Source: Tritrichomonas musculus (Eukaryota > Parabasalia > Tritrichomonadida > Tritrichomonadidae). From it: a stretch of 64,000 nucleotides of DNA. Positions within the stretch are counted from its first letter, which is position 1; the number at the start of each line of letters is the position of its first letter. Both the position numbers and the translations under genes were made by a program. The notes under the pieces were generated by a model. The model had not been told where the DNA came from, did no database searches, and saw only the letters and a program-made list of their open reading frames with translations. Location: positions 3,844,001 through 3,908,000 of the forward strand of contig JAPFFF010000013.1 of assembly GCA_039105265.1 (NCBI GenBank). Reading direction: 5' to 3'. Shown here piece after piece: positions 52,634 to 63,397 of this stretch.

Positions 52634-54193
52634 TTAGAATTTCCAGTTTGTTCTTATTGAAAAGTTTGATATCTGATTTAACATAAACGATTTAACATTA
52701 CATGGAATATCAACATCATCATTTATGATTGTTTTCCATTCATTAAGAAATTTGGTGATCTTTTTGAAGTTATTATCAACAATTTTATTATAGATACTTT
52801 CATATTTATCAAAATGTATCTTAAACATAAAAGGTGTAGTTTTCAACAACACAGGATCATCAATTGTGAACAAATGTTTGTTACAGTATATAATATTTCT
52901 CACACAAGTATCATTTGTCCCAATAATTTTCCTAAAAGCAAGAATTTTCAACAATTCAATCAATTCGTTATCATCCAAAGAATTAACCAATTCATGAGAA
53001 TAAAAATACTTGTTACCATCATAAACAGTAACATTTTCTTCGAGTTTAGAACTCTTTAGAACTACTTTATTTTGATCAATTTCAATCAAATTTTTCGAAA
53101 GAATATAAACTCCATTTTCATAACAAACTTTTTTTGAAGAATAAGAATCATTTGAAGACAAAAGTTTCCTCTTAATGACATCTGATAGTAACTGACAATT
53201 CATTTCATCTTCTTTAATAAAAGGTCCTTTAAGAATAAAATTATAATTCTTTCCATCATCTAATGAACAATAGTAAACTCTAACTTTATGTCTTCCTGTA
53301 ATCAATTGTGTTTGAATTAATTTAATTTCGTCATTAATTTTCTCAATAACTTCTTCCTCTTCTTTTTTTACACTCTTAACTTTTTTCGTTTTCTTTCTTT
53401 CAGTTTCTCCTCTCATTTCTTTTACAATTTGACCAACCCCTTTATTCGTTTCAATGTACAGTTTCTTACCTTCTCGTTCAATATAACTTTCTTCTTTCCT
53501 TGGAAACAAGATCAAATTATTTATAAAGAATTCATAATTTTTTCTTTCTTTTGGACAACTTCTGACATGTTTATCATATATATAATCAGGTAACTTTAAT
53601 GTCATATCAAATTTTTTATCTTCTTCAAAATTAAATTGTTCGTAATTATATTTCTCATGAACATAATCAGTAGTCTCCCAAACACATAGCATATATAGAA
53701 ATGTTAGATGACCACCAATGTATTTAAATATTTTTTCCAAGATAATAGTTGGATATCTTTTTTGGAAATATGATATAAATTCAATTTGTTTATTCTTACT
53801 AACATAAGCAAAGCATTTTCGAAGAAGGGTCATGAGATCATCATGATTATTTCCGAGAATTGGAGCTTCGTCAATTAACTTCATTTCACTCGCAAGTCTT
53901 ATACCATAACAGCCATCGTGACACTTCATGTGATTGCATATGACAGGAATAAATGGCATTAATTGACTAAGATCGGCTTCTGTATTGAAGATATCATTAA
54001 TCAAATATAAATCTGGACAATCTTCAGAACAATTTTGAATTAATCGTTTCTTCAATGCATTTGGAAATTCTCGAAATTCATAACCCATCTCGATTGCCAA
54101 TTCTACATTTCCTCTTCTAAGAGATTTTTGTAACGCAGAATAAATTACATCAAAAGTAAATCTTCTACTATATCCTTGCCTCCTTAAAAACAT
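52634..54193 (-). CDS. 519-aa MgsA/WRNIP1-C-like plus kinase-like protein, copy A
   Basis: 519 aa. Residues about 10-230 resemble the C-terminal domain of MgsA/WRNIP1-type ATPases and the related stand-alone phage and large-virus proteins: SALQKSLRRGNVELAIEM (19-36), KKRLIQNCSEDCPD (48-61), LPDYIYDKHVRSC (201-213), then FFINNLILFP. No AAA ATPase domain is attached. A Lys/Glu linker (260-290) leads to a second domain starting TGRHKVRVYY. It has a Lys in FILKGPF (K322), then FRKIIGTNDTCVRNIIY with D428 and N433, and FTIDDP with D445/D446. That order is reminiscent of PI3K-like and atypical kinases. Function is unknown; activity is only suggested. The coding sequence is intact in both complete copies. 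It ends about 1.28 kb from the convergent coiled-coil gene. Confidence 0.7.
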   Translation of the reverse strand: MFLRRQGYSRRFTFDVIYSALQKSLRRGNVELAIEMGYEFREFPNALKKRLIQNCSEDCPDLYLINDIFNTEADLSQLMPFIPVICNHMKCHDGCYGIRLASEMKLIDEAPILGNNHDDLMTLLRKCFAYVSKNKQIEFISYFQKRYPTIILEKIFKYIGGHLTFLYMLCVWETTDYVHEKYNYEQFNFEEDKKFDMTLKLPDYIYDKHVRSCPKERKNYEFFINNLILFPRKEESYIEREGKKLYIETNKGVGQIVKEMRGETERKKTKKVKSVKKEEEEVIEKINDEIKLIQTQLITGRHKVRVYYCSLDDGKNYNFILKGPFIKEDEMNCQLLSDVIKRKLLSSNDSYSSKKVCYENGVYILSKNLIEIDQNKVVLKSSKLEENVTVYDGNKYFYSHELVNSLDDNELIELLKILAFRKIIGTNDTCVRNIIYCNKHLFTIDDPVLLKTTPFMFKIHFDKYESIYNKIVDNNFKKITKFLNEWKTIINDDVDIPCNVKSFMLNQISNFSIRTNWKF

Positions 54194-54224
54194 TTAAGAA
54201 CTAATACTTAAACTTCCTTAAATA

Positions 54225-54231
54225 AAAATGA
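54225..54231 (-). promoter_or_regulatory. Initiator-like motif (TCATTTT) of the 519-aa gene
   Basis: On the minus strand TCATTTTTATTT lies about 30 bases before the ATG at 54191-54193. The same is found before copy B (59607-59613). Confidence 0.5.
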
Positions 54232-54251
54232 TCTCATCTGACTATCTCTTT

Positions 54252-54289
54252 AAGTGAAGTTCCTTTTTTTACATAAAGGAATTCACTTT
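54252..54289. promoter_or_regulatory. Inverted repeat upstream of the 519-aa gene
   Basis: AAGTGAAGTTCCTTT and AAAGGAATTCACTT form a 14-bp stem with one bulged G and a short AT loop. It lies about 20 bases beyond the initiator-like motif and recurs at 59634-59671. It could be a protein-binding palindrome. Confidence 0.45.
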
Positions 54290-54363
54290 AAAATTTATAC
54301 TCAATTTTTTCTGAGACTTAATTATTCTCTCAAAAAGTTTTAAAGAAAAGTATACAAAATTTT

Positions 54364-54588
54364 ATGCAAAAGACTATTTTGGATAAGAAATCGTTCATAT
54401 TATCATCAGCAGGATTAAAAAAACTTAGTCCAAAATCAAAGTTATGGAGATGACTTTAAATTTATTTTTGGAGAGCATGAGGTCGCAAATGAAAAATCTT
54501 TTTGCAGAATTTATTTCTCCATTTGTTTCCCAAATTCATCAATCAGATCCAACAAATTACTTTTGTTCAGTTTTCTAACAAGGCTTCC
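54364..54588 (+). pseudogene. N-terminal fragment of another trichomonad gene at the junction (unit B)
   Basis: Starting at an ATG (54364), three frames in turn read ILSSAGLKKLSPKSK, YGDDFKFIFGEHEVANEK and LFAEFISPFVSQIHQSDPTN. This matches, from memory, the N-terminus of a large trichomonad family (DFxFIxGxxEYxC...FISPxVxxxHxxDPT) often found before leucine-rich repeats. Two frameshifts separate the pieces. The fragment ends where the coiled-coil sequence begins. Confidence 0.5.
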
Positions 54589-56751
54589 ATCAACAAGGAA
54601 GCCCGGGCAGACCACGCCAACCTTTGCGGCGAAATCGACCATGCAAAGAAGGCCGTTGCTGACTCAGAAGCACGCTGCAATGAATTGAGAAAGACACTCG
54701 ACAATGCACGAAAGGCAGCGAAAGCTGACCACGACAAATTAGTCAGTGACATTGAAAGTGCCAAGAACGCAGCCAAAACCGACCACGACAAACTTTCAGG
54801 CGACATTGCAAAGCTCAACAAGTCATTGGCGGACGCACAGGCCAAGAATGCCGAGCTCACTAAGACACTGGCTGCTGAACAGCAAAAGGCACAGCAGGAC
54901 CACGCTGCTCTTGCACAACAAATCGACCAATTGAAGAGAGATGCAGAAACACAAAAAGCAAACTTCAACACAGAAATGGCACGCGTCAAGAATGCAGCAC
55001 GATCCGATCACGACAACCTTTCAAACGAAATCAATCACCAGAAACAATTGCTGGCTGACTCAGAGTCACACTGCAACGAATTGAGATCATCACTTTCAGA
55101 ACAACAACAGCGTGCCAAAGCAGACCACGACAGCCTCAATGCACAAATTGAAAGCGCCAGGAGGGATGCACAGGCAGATCACACCAAACTTTGCTCTGAA
55201 ATCGACAGAGTCAAGAATGATGCACAGAACGAGCGCAACCGCCTCAACGGTGAATTTGACAAATTAAGAAGCGCATTGTCAACATCCGAATCACAGAAGA
55301 ACGATCTTTCTAACAAACTTGCTTCAGCACAGCAGCAAGTGCAATCAGAGCACGATAGACTCACCTCTGAAATTGAGAACACAAAGAATGCCGCAGCAGC
55401 AGATCACGCCAACCTTTCATCAGAAATCCAGCACTTGAAGCAATCACTGTCTGAGTCCGAGAAGCACAGCGACGAACTAAGAAACACGGTCCAGGAAACA
55501 GAGAGGCGCGCACAAGCCGACCACGACAAACTTGTCGGCGAAATGGACAAAGCAAGAAGTGACGCACAGAGCCAAATCAGCAACCTCAACAGCCAGATCG
55601 ACAACCTCAAAGGCCAGTTGGCTGACGCAGTTGCACAGAAGAACCAACTCACGAGCAGATTAGAAGCAGCCGAGAAGCAGGCGCAGGCCGACCAAGCCAG
55701 ATTCAATGCAGAAGTTGAGAAGATGAGGAAGGACGCACAAGCTGACCACGACAACCTCGCACACGAAATCGAACGTGTCAGAAATGAATCGCAAACAAAA
55801 ATCAGCAACCTCACTGGCGAAATCGACCACCTCAGGAAGGCCCTGGCTGACTCAGAATCCCGCAGCAACGAAGTCAAGAAGTCACTCGCTGACGCACAAA
55901 AGGCCGCCAAAGCAGATCACGACTCGCTTTGCGCACAAATCGAGAAACTCAAGAAGGACGCAGCAGCCGACCACGCCAAACTCGCAGCTGAAATCGCCAA
56001 TCTCAAGAAGTCATTGGCCGATGCAACCGCCAAGAATTCACAGCTCACAACAACATTGGCAACAACACAACAACGCGCCAAAGAAGACCACGATAAACTC
56101 ACTGCCGAAATCGACCATCTCAAGAAGGACGCTGCTGCTGATCGTGCCAAACTCACAGCCGAAATTGAACGCTTGAAGAAGGCACTGGCCGAAGCCGAAA
56201 CTAGAGCCAAAGCTGACCACGACAAACTTGTTGCTCAAGTCGAACAAACTAAGAAAGATGCAGCCGCAGATCACGCTAAACTCTGCCAACAAATGGACAA
56301 GGCCAAGGCCGATGCTAAGGCTGACCACGACAAACTTTCTGCAGAAATCGAGCGCTTGAAGAAGCAGTTGGCTGACGCACTCAGAAAGGCGCAAGAAGAC
56401 AGCAACAAGAACTTGGCTGAAATCGAACGTCTTAAGAAATTGCTCGCTGAGACACAACAGAAAGCCAAGAAGGATCATGACGACCTCTCAGCAGAAATCG
56501 AAAGACTCAATAAGTTGCTCGCTGACACACAAAAGAAGGCCAAAGAAGACCACGACAAACTTCAAGCAGAAATCGATCGCTTGAGGAAACAATTGGGCGA
56601 CACAATCCTCAAGGCAAAGAAGGATCACGATGACTTAATGAACTTGATCGAACGTTATAAGAAGGGACTAGTCGATATCGACGGTGTTGTTGATGATACA
56701 CTCACCGATCCAAAGGGAGGAGTTCGCCAAAGCAAATCCAACTTTGTTTAA
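54493..56751 (+). pseudogene. 5'-truncated coiled-coil gene, unit B
   Basis: The last ~720 codons of the CH-domain gene, without either CH domain. The open frame extends back to 54493 through junction sequence but has no ATG there; a start at 54502 would have to use TTG. The first in-frame ATG is at 54976 (in NFNTEMARVKN), which would give a 591-aa pure coiled coil. Compared with the parent it lacks one 18-residue repeat and has a few substitutions, for example Cys to Ser in SRSNEV. The intact long frame is notable for a truncated copy, so expression from an unrecognised promoter cannot be excluded. Confidence 0.7.
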
Positions 56752-57045
56752 ATAGATTATAGAATATAGAAATAAACAGATAGAATTATTAATAAATAGA
56801 AGATAAAATTTTAATTCAAATAATATTTTTTTTTAAGGTTGTACTCTACTGATTTTAGAAGTTTAAATAATCATATCATAATAAATGCCAATCTATAAAT
56901 TTCATTTTGTAAATCAAAGGTAGCCCTTATTACATTAATTTTTTTCAGGTTTAAACAAACAAATGCTAAAATATGAATAGATAATGATTGTGCAAATTGC
57001 ATAATTGTTTCCAAAATTTGTGTTAATATACTTTATCATCATATG

Positions 57046-57673
57046 TCCAATCAGAGCGACATATTTTTAGCTTTTTTGGATATTTCTTATAATAATTTGA
57101 GACATTTGATCTTTATGCCATAATCTTCTTGGTATATCATTAGATACTATAGAGCTTCCATTTTGCGATTTAACTTGAGTTGGACGATATGGTATATCAA
57201 CAAAATCATCAATATTATATGAATAATATGAATCATATTCACATTCAAAAAATCTTTCTACCTTCCACTCATTGTCTTTCTTTGTATTTTTTTTTAATAT
57301 GATCTACTTTTGTTCTTGTCCTCATTTCATCTTTTGGTGTGTAAATAAAAATATTTGTACTTAGTAATCCCATAAGTTCTTTTATATTTTGCTTTTTCAT
57401 TTTCATTTCTTGAATTGCTATTAACAATCTTTTCATTCATTTTGTTTTGATTGAAGCACTCATGCGCAAAGCAAAGTCTATTTGAATTAGCAACACATGC
57501 AATTGTTATATGCTGACCTTCAATAAATATGAATTTGTCTCAAAAATTGACGGTTCAATGTATGAATTCAAAGATATGTTAGTCTTTGTGATATGTGATA
57601 TGAAATCTGAATGAGGAGAGCCAAGTAGCTATCGTTGGCGCCAATTCGCCTTTTTTCGTCAAAAATTTTGATC
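57046..57673 (-). pseudogene. DUF3447-type fragment, decayed (unit B)
   Basis: Same relic as in unit A with further damage, including a short deletion at about 57607 that removes the codons for LVEDF. Confidence 0.65.
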
Positions 57674-58015
57674 TTATTTCAAACAAAGAAAAAATATAAT
57701 CAAACATATCTTTTACTTACGTTACACGATACTGAAAAATATTGATAGAATGGTATTCCTATTTAATTATTTATTGTTTTATATATTTTAGTTTTATTTA
57801 TAATATGATCAAATAATTATTTAATCTTCCTTGTTTGATCCTCATTGAAAAACTATATTCATGATATATATCAAATTTAACTTTTATTGATAATATATTA
57901 ATATCAATAAAATCCCAAAATCAAAAAAAATAAAACATTATATTTTTGTCAATATTTTATTATTATTATTATTAAGTAATTATTTAAAATTAATTCATAA
58001 TTAAGATTAAAAAAA

Positions 58016-59575
58016 TTAGAATTTCCAGTTTGTTCTTATTGAAAAGTTTGATATCTGATTTAACATAAACGATTTAACATTACATGGAATATCAACATCA
58101 TCATTTATGATTGTTTTCCATTCATTAAGAAATTTGGTGATCTTTTTGAAGTTATTATCAACAATTTTATTATAGATACTTTCATATTTATCAAAATGTA
58201 TCTTAAACATAAAAGGTGTAGTTTTCAACAACACAGGATCATCAATTGTGAACAAATGTTTGTTACAGTATATAATATTTCTCACACAAGTATCATTTGT
58301 CCCAATAATTTTCCTAAAAGCAAGAATTTTCAACAATTCAATCAATTCGTTATCATCCAAAGAATTAACCAATTCATGAGAATAAAAATACTTGTTACCA
58401 TCATAAACAGTAACATTTTCTTCGAGTTTAGAACTCTTTAGAACTACTTTATTTTGATCAATTTCAATCAAATTTTTCGAAAGAATATAAACTCCATTTT
58501 CATAACAAACTTTTTTTGAAGAATAAGAATCATTTGAAGACAAAAGTTTCCTCTTAATGACATCTGATAGTAACTGACAATTCATTTCATCTTCTTTAAT
58601 AAAAGGTCCTTTAAGAATAAAATTATAATTCTTTCCATCATCTAATGAACAATAGTAAACTCTAACTTTATGTCTTCCTGTAATCAATTGTGTTTGAATT
58701 AATTTAATTTCGTCATTAATTTTCTCAATAACTTCTTCCTCTTCTTTTTTTACACTCTTAACTTTTTTCGTTTTCTTTCTTTCAGTTTCTCCTCTCATTT
58801 CTTTTACAATTTGACCAACCCCTTTATTCGTTTCAATGTACAGTTTCTTACCTTCTCGTTCAATATAACTTTCTTCTTTCCTTGGAAACAAGATCAAATT
58901 ATTTATAAAGAATTCATAATTTTTTCTTTCTTTTGGACAACTTCTGACATGTTTATCATATATATAATCAGGTAACTTTAATGTCATATCAAATTTTTTA
59001 TCTTCTTCAAAATTAAATTTTTCAAGTTTATATTTCTCATGAACATAATCAGTAGTCTCCCAAACACATAGCATATATAGAAATGTTAGATGACCACCAA
59101 TGTATTTAAATATTTTTTCCAAGTTGATAGTCGGATATCTTTTTTGGAAATATGATATAAACTCAATTTGTTTATTCTTACTAACATAAGCAAAGCATTT
59201 TCGAAGAAGGGTCATGAGATCATCATGATTATTTCCGAGAATTGGAGCTTCGTCAATTAACTTCATTTCACTCGCAAGTCTTATACCATAACAGCCATCG
59301 TGACACTTCATGTGATTGCATATGACAGGAATAAATGGCATTAATTGACTAAGATCGGCTTCTGTATTGAAGATATCATTAATCAAATATAAATCTGGAC
59401 AATCTTCAGAACAATTTTGAATTAATCGTTTCTTCAATGCATTTGGAAATTCTCGAAATTCATAACCCATCTCGATTGCCAATTCTACATTTCCTCTTCT
59501 AAGAGATTTTTGTAACGCAGAATAAATTACATCAAAAGTAAATCTTCTACTATATCCTTGCCTCCTTAAAAACAT
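58016..59575 (-). CDS. 519-aa MgsA/WRNIP1-C-like plus kinase-like protein, copy B
   Basis: Complete, 519 aa. It differs from copy A in two small places: N151 instead of I151 (PTINLEKIF), and EKYKLEKFNF instead of EKYNYEQFNF around 180-189. All motif residues (K322, D428, N433, D445) are kept. Base differences cluster in the same regions, which suggests either localized change or patchy gene conversion. Confidence 0.7.
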   Translation of the reverse strand: MFLRRQGYSRRFTFDVIYSALQKSLRRGNVELAIEMGYEFREFPNALKKRLIQNCSEDCPDLYLINDIFNTEADLSQLMPFIPVICNHMKCHDGCYGIRLASEMKLIDEAPILGNNHDDLMTLLRKCFAYVSKNKQIEFISYFQKRYPTINLEKIFKYIGGHLTFLYMLCVWETTDYVHEKYKLEKFNFEEDKKFDMTLKLPDYIYDKHVRSCPKERKNYEFFINNLILFPRKEESYIEREGKKLYIETNKGVGQIVKEMRGETERKKTKKVKSVKKEEEEVIEKINDEIKLIQTQLITGRHKVRVYYCSLDDGKNYNFILKGPFIKEDEMNCQLLSDVIKRKLLSSNDSYSSKKVCYENGVYILSKNLIEIDQNKVVLKSSKLEENVTVYDGNKYFYSHELVNSLDDNELIELLKILAFRKIIGTNDTCVRNIIYCNKHLFTIDDPVLLKTTPFMFKIHFDKYESIYNKIVDNNFKKITKFLNEWKTIINDDVDIPCNVKSFMLNQISNFSIRTNWKF

Positions 59576-59633
59576 TTAAGAACTAATACTTAAACTTCCT
59601 TAAATAAAAATGATCTCATCTGACTATCTCTTT

Positions 59634-59671
59634 AAGTGAAGTTCCTTTTTTTACATAAAGGAATTCACTTT
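59634..59671. promoter_or_regulatory. Inverted repeat upstream of the 519-aa gene, copy B
   Basis: Identical to the stem-loop at 54252-54289, at the same distance from the start codon. Confidence 0.45.
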
Positions 59672-59745
59672 AAAATTTATACTCAATTTTTTCTGAGACT
59701 TAATTATTCTCTCAAAAAGTTTTAAAGAAAAGTATACAAAATTTT

Positions 59746-59970
59746 ATGCAAAAGACTATTTTGGATAAGAAATCGTTCATATTATCATCAGCAGGATTAA
59801 AAAAACTTAGTCCAAAATCAAAGTTATGGAGATGACTTTAAATTTATTTTTGGAGAGCATGAGGTCGCAAATGAAAAATCTTTTTGCAGAATTTATTTCT
59901 CCATTTGTTTCCCAAATTCATCAATCAGATCCAACAAATTACTTTTGTTCAGTTTTCTAACAAGGCTTCC
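59746..59970 (+). pseudogene. N-terminal fragment of another trichomonad gene at the junction (unit C)
   Basis: Same frameshifted fragment as at 54364, carried along by duplication of unit B. Confidence 0.5.
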
Positions 59971-62133
59971 ATCAACAAGGAAGCCCGGGCAGACCACGCC
60001 AACCTTTGCGGCGAAATCGACCATGCAAAGAAGGCCGTTGCTGACTCAGAAGCACGCTGCAATGAATTGAGAAAGACACTCGACAATGCACGAAAGGCAG
60101 CGAAAGCTGACCACGACAAATTAGTCAGTGACATTGAAAGTGCCAAGAACGCAGCCAAAACCGACCACGACAAACTTTCAGGCGACATTGCAAAGCTCAA
60201 CAAGTCATTGGCGGACGCACAGGCCAAGAATGCCGAGCTCACTAAGACACTGGCTGCTGAACAGCAAAAGGCACAGCAGGACCACGCTGCTCTTGCACAA
60301 CAAATCGACCAATTGAAGAGAGATGCAGAAACACAAAAAGCAAACTTCAACACAGAAATGGCACGCGTCAAGAATGCAGCACGATCCGATCACGACAACC
60401 TTTCAAACGAAATCAATCACCAGAAACAATTGCTGGCTGACTCAGAGTCACACTGCAACGAATTGAGATCATCACTTTCAGAACAACAACAGCGTGCCAA
60501 AGCAGACCACGACAGCCTCAATGCACAAATTGAAAGCGCCAGGAGGGATGCACAGGCAGATCACACCAAACTTTGCTCTGAAATCGACAGAGTCAAGAAT
60601 GATGCACAGAACGAGCGCAACCGCCTCAACGGTGAATTTGACAAATTAAGAAGCGCATTGTCAACATCCGAATCACAGAAGAACGATCTTTCTAACAAAC
60701 TTGCTTCAGCACAGCAGCAAGCGCAATCAGAGCACGATAGACTCACCTCTGAAATTGAGAACACAAAGAATGCCGCAGCAGCAGATCACGCCAACCTTTC
60801 ATCAGAAATCCAGCACTTGAAGCAATCACTGTCTGAGTCCGAGAAGCACAGCGACGAACTAAGAAACACGGTCCAGGAAACAGAGAGGCGCGCACAAGCC
60901 GACCACGACAAACTTGTCGGCGAAATGGACAAAGCAAGAAGTGACGCACAGAGCCAAATCAGCAACCTCAACAGCCAGATCGACAACCTCAAAGGCCAGT
61001 TGGCTGACGCAGTTGCACAGAAGAACCAACTCACGAGCAGATTAGAAGCAGCCGAGAAGCAGGCGCAGGCCGACCAAGCCAGATTCAATGCAGAAGTTGA
61101 GAAGATGAGGAAGGACGCACAAGCTGACCACGACAACCTCGCACACGAAATCGAACGTGTCAGAAATGAATCGCAAACAAAAATCAGCAACCTCACTGGC
61201 GAAATCGACCACCTCAGGAAGGCCCTGGCTGACTCAGAATCCCGCAGCAACGAAGTCAAGAAGTCACTCGCTGACGCACAAAAGGCCGCCAAAGCAGATC
61301 ACGACTCGCTTTGCGCACAAATCGAGAAACTCAAGAAGGACGCAGCAGCCGACCACGCCAAACTCGCAGCTGAAATCGCCAATCTCAAGAAGTCATTGGC
61401 CGATGCAACCGCCAAGAATTCACAGCTCACAACAACATTGGCAACAACACAACAACGCGCCAAAGAAGACCACGATAAACTCACTGCCGAAATCGACCAT
61501 CTCAAGAAGGACGCTGCTGCTGATCGTGCCAAACTCACAGCCGAAATTGAACGCTTGAAGAAGGCACTGGCCGAAGCCGAAACTAGAGCCAAAGCTGACC
61601 ACGACAAACTTGTTGCTCAAGTCGAACAAACTAAGAAAGATGCAGCCGCAGATCACGCTAAACTCTGCCAACAAATGGACAAGGCCAAGGCCGATGCTAA
61701 GGCTGACCACGACAAACTTTCTGCAGAAATCGAGCGCTTGAAGAAGCAGTTGGCTGACGCACTCAGAAAGGCGCAAGAAGACAGCAACAAGAACTTGGCT
61801 GAAATCGAACGTCTTAAGAAATTGCTCGCTGAGACACAACAGAAAGCCAAGAAGGATCATGACGACCTCTCAGCAGAAATCGAAAGACTCAATAAGTTGC
61901 TCGCTGACACACAAAAGAAGGCCAAAGAAGACCACGACAAACTTCAAGCAGAAATCGATCGCTTGAGGAAACAATTGGGCGACACAATCCTCAAGGCAAA
62001 GAAGGATCACGATGACTTAATGAACTTGATCGAACGTTATAAGAAGGGACTAGTCGATATCGACGGTGTTGTTGATGATACACTCACCGATCCAAAGGGA
62101 GGAGTTCGCCAAAGCAAATCCAACTTTGTTTAA
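59875..62133 (+). pseudogene. 5'-truncated coiled-coil gene, unit C
   Basis: Almost identical to the copy in unit B; one seen coding change is Val to Ala (QQAQSEHD, base 60722). It again lacks CH domains and an ATG near its 5' end; the first in-frame ATG is at 60358. Confidence 0.7.
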
Positions 62134-62427
62134 ATAGATTATAGAATATAGAAATAAACAGATAGAATTATTAATAAATAGAAGATAAAATTTTAATTCA
62201 AATAATATTTTTTTTTAAGGTTGTACTCTACTGATTTTAGAAGTTTAAATAATCATATCATAATAAATGCCAATCTATAAATTTCATTTTGTAAATCAAA
62301 GGTAGCCCTTATTACATTAATTTTTTTCAGGTTTAAACAAACAAATGCTAAAATATGAATAGATAATGATTGTGCAAATTGCATAATTGTTTCCAAAATT
62401 TGTGTTAATATACTTTATCATCATATG

Positions 62428-63055
62428 TACAATCAGAGCGACATATTTTTAGCTTTTTTGGATATTTCTTATAATAATTTGAGACATTTGATCTTTATGC
62501 CATAATCTTCTTGGTATATCATTAGATACTATAGAGCTTCCATTTTGCGATTTAACTTGAGTTGGACGATATGGTATATCAACAAAATCATCAATATTAT
62601 ATGAATAATATGAATCATATTCACATTCAAAAAATCTTTCTACCTTCCACTCATTGTCTTTCTTTGTATTTTTTTTTAATATGATCTACTTTTGTTCTTG
62701 TCCTCATTTCATCTTTTGGTGTGTAAATAAAAATATTTGTACTTAGTAATCCCATAAGTTCTTTTATATTTTGCTTTTTCATTTTCATTTCTTGAATTGC
62801 TATTAACAATCTTTTCATTCATTTTGTTTTGATTGAAGCACTCATGCGCAAAGCAAAGTCTATTTGAATTAGCAACACATGCAATTGTTATATGCTGACC
62901 TTCAATAAATATGAATTTGTCTCAAAAATTGACGGTTCAATGTATGAATTCAAAGATATGTTAGTCTTTGTGATATGTGATATGAAATCTGAATGAGGAG
63001 AGCCAAGTAGCTATCGTTGGCGCCAATTCGCCTTTTTTCGTCAAAAATTTTGATC
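62428..63055 (-). pseudogene. DUF3447-type fragment, decayed (unit C)
   Basis: Same as the relic of unit B, including its deletion. One base change is visible near 62428 (catatgtAcaatc). Confidence 0.65.
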
Positions 63056-63397
63056 TTATTTCAAACAAAGAAAAAATATAATCAAACATATCTTTTACTT
63101 ACGTTACACGATACTGAAAAATATTGATAGAATGGTATTCCTATTTAATTATTTATTGTTTTATATATTTTAGTTTTATTTATAATATGATCAAATAATT
63201 ATTTAATCTTCCTTGTTTGATCCTCATTGAAAAACTATATTCATGATATATATCAAATTTAACTTTTATTGATAATATATTAATATCAATAAAATCCCAA
63301 AATCAAAAAAAATAAAACATTATATTTTTGTCAATATTTTATTATTATTATTATTAAGTAATTATTTAAAATTAATTCATAATTAAGATTAAAAAAA

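Noticed and set aside
54502-56751. 749-aa protein-coding gene starting at 54502 (and its twin at 59884)
   Set aside because: The start would be TTG inside junction sequence; no ATG is in frame until 54976. Treated as a truncated copy.
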